NCBI GenBank assembly: GCA_938049795.1
Contig: CALLCD010000170.1
Coordinates: 1-7,358 of the forward strand
Length of the DNA: 7,358 nucleotides
Source of the DNA: an uncultured Hyphomonadaceae bacterium
Lineage (GTDB): Bacteria > Pseudomonadota > Alphaproteobacteria > Caulobacterales > Hyphomonadaceae
Direction of reading: 5' to 3'
Shown piece by piece: positions 6,339 through 7,358 of this stretch; position 1 is the first letter of the stretch, and every line of letters begins with the position of its first letter. Under the pieces are notes generated by a model. The model was given only the letters and a program-made list of their open reading frames with translations. It was not told where the DNA came from and did not search any database. Position numbers and translations under genes: made by a program.

Positions 6339-7331
6339 ATGAAACTCATCCGCCTGACCCACCCAACGAGCCATTCCGAGAGCGTAGAGCGCGCCATTGA
6401 CGCCTCACACCCGATTGACTGGGGCCGCGAGGAAGAACCAGGCGGCGCACGCGCAACGGCACAAATCCTGCTCGAAGACGGCGATGGCCAGACCTTGATG
6501 GATGCCCTGCAAAACCTCTTTCGCGAGGAAGATGACTGGCGGCTGGTCCTGATGGATGTCGAAGCCACCCTGCCCCGACTAAGCGCACCTGAAACGCCGG
6601 ACACCCCTGCCACCAAGCCCAAGGACAAAGACATCGCCATGCGCGAAGTTCTGTTCGAGCAAGTGTCCAAAGACAGCCGCCTGAACACGGATTTTCTGGT
6701 CCTGACCGTCCTCTCTGCGGTGGTTGCCGCCATTGGGCTTAATGAGGACAGCGTGGCCGTCGTGATTGCGGCGATGGTCATCGCGCCCTTGCTGGGTCCA
6801 ATTCTCGGATTTTCCCTCGGCTCCGCGCTCGGGTCCTCTGAGCTGATGCGCAAATCAGCCGCCACGGCGGTTACCGGCCTCGGCATCGGCTTTGCCACCG
6901 TATTCGTCCTCGCGCTGATTTTTCCAGTCAATCTCGAAAGCGGGGAGCTGATCGCGCGCACGCTGATCTCGCCTGAAATTGTCGCCCTCGCTCTGGCCTC
7001 AGGCGCGGCCGCTGCGCTGTCGATGACGGGCGGATTGTCCTCCACTCTGGTTGGCGTCATGGTCGCCGTCGCCCTCTTGCCGCCGTCTGCCGCTTCGGCC
7101 ATGTATCTTGGCGAGGGCGAGTTTACCGAAGCAACCGCCGCCGCCATACTCGTGGCGCTCAACGTCGTCTGCGCGCTCTTGTCGGCGCAAATTGTGTTCG
7201 CCTGGAAAGGCGTCCGCCCGCGCCGCTGGCTCGCGCAAAAAGCGGTCGAGCGACAACAGAAAATCAACTACGCAGTCTGGGCCACCCTGCTCGCCATATT
7301 GTTCGGCCTTGGCTACTGGATCAGCGGCTAG
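6339..7331 (+). CDS. DUF389 family membrane protein (TIGR00341-like)
   Basis: This 330-residue protein belongs to the DUF389 family, whose function is not established. An N-terminal soluble domain (about 1-80, beginning MKLIRLTHP and rich in acidic residues) is followed by a linker at 81-100 rich in Pro, Thr and Lys. A membrane domain comes next, with hydrophobic segments near 117-135, 138-158, 175-196, 212-232, 234-256, 264-287 and 311-328. Family hallmarks are AAMVIAPLLGPILG (144-157) and VGVMVAVALLPPSAA (238-252). The start at 6339 is chosen because the whole N-terminal domain fits the family; no Shine-Dalgarno is present. It follows tyrA by 71 bp on the same strand, and a functional link to aromatic synthesis is not implied. 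A transporter or channel is a fair guess only from the topology. The gene is complete, ending 27 bases before the window edge; those last bases show nothing recognisable. Confidence 0.9.
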   Translation: MKLIRLTHPTSHSESVERAIDASHPIDWGREEEPGGARATAQILLEDGDGQTLMDALQNLFREEDDWRLVLMDVEATLPRLSAPETPDTPATKPKDKDIAMREVLFEQVSKDSRLNTDFLVLTVLSAVVAAIGLNEDSVAVVIAAMVIAPLLGPILGFSLGSALGSSELMRKSAATAVTGLGIGFATVFVLALIFPVNLESGELIARTLISPEIVALALASGAAAALSMTGGLSSTLVGVMVAVALLPPSAASAMYLGEGEFTEATAAAILVALNVVCALLSAQIVFAWKGVRPRRWLAQKAVERQQKINYAVWATLLAILFGLGYWISG

Positions 7332-7358
7332 GATCACTACGTTCGGCACGTCTTAAAG

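Noticed and set aside
1..7358. CRISPR arrays, tRNA or rRNA genes, insertion sequences, phage or defence genes
   Set aside because: I saw no repeated spacers, no cloverleaf with CCA end, no transposase or integrase motifs, and no terminal inverted repeats. The genes are all housekeeping or common accessory types.

Overview
The window is GC-rich (about 60% by eye) and looks like ordinary chromosome of an alphaproteobacterium. This rests on strong C/G bias at third codon positions, the hisC-tyrA gene pair familiar from alphaproteobacteria, and several starts without a Shine-Dalgarno sequence. A marine or stalked lineage (Hyphomonadaceae/Maricaulales-like) is possible, but I cannot fix the family from this sequence.

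There are six protein genes in three blocks. On the + strand, a cytosolic beta-lactamase-fold serine hydrolase (41-1165) opens the window. On the - strand, a secreted M61 metallopeptidase with a PDZ domain (4110 to 2293) is followed 55 bp later by a RarD-type EamA transporter (2237 to 1341). On the + strand again, hisC (4262-5335) and tyrA (5341-6267) are 5 bp apart and form an aromatic amino acid unit: TyrA oxidises prephenate or arogenate, and the HisC-family enzyme can supply the transamination. A DUF389 membrane protein (6339-7331) follows after 71 bp. The 151-bp divergent region at 4111-4261 must carry the starts for both transcription units.

The most interesting part is the 175-bp gap between the serine hydrolase and rarD. 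It holds a near-consensus sigma-54 promoter (CTGGCACG-N4-CTGCA, 1220-1236) pointing right. Only about 70 bp further on is an intrinsic terminator (1278-1317), and no protein start lies between them. The predicted transcript (about 1247-1317) begins exactly at a 5-bp hairpin whose 9-nt loop and 3' arm carry CUCCCUCU, able to pair with Shine-Dalgarno sequences. I read this as a candidate sigma-54-dependent small regulatory RNA, laid out like the Qrr RNAs of Vibrio but not recognisably related to them.

A second oddity is a 129-bp AT-rich patch inside tyrA (5746-5874). It has about 37% GC at third positions, against about 77% at the start of the same gene. The reading frame and protein motifs are intact, which suggests a recombined segment or locally different selection.
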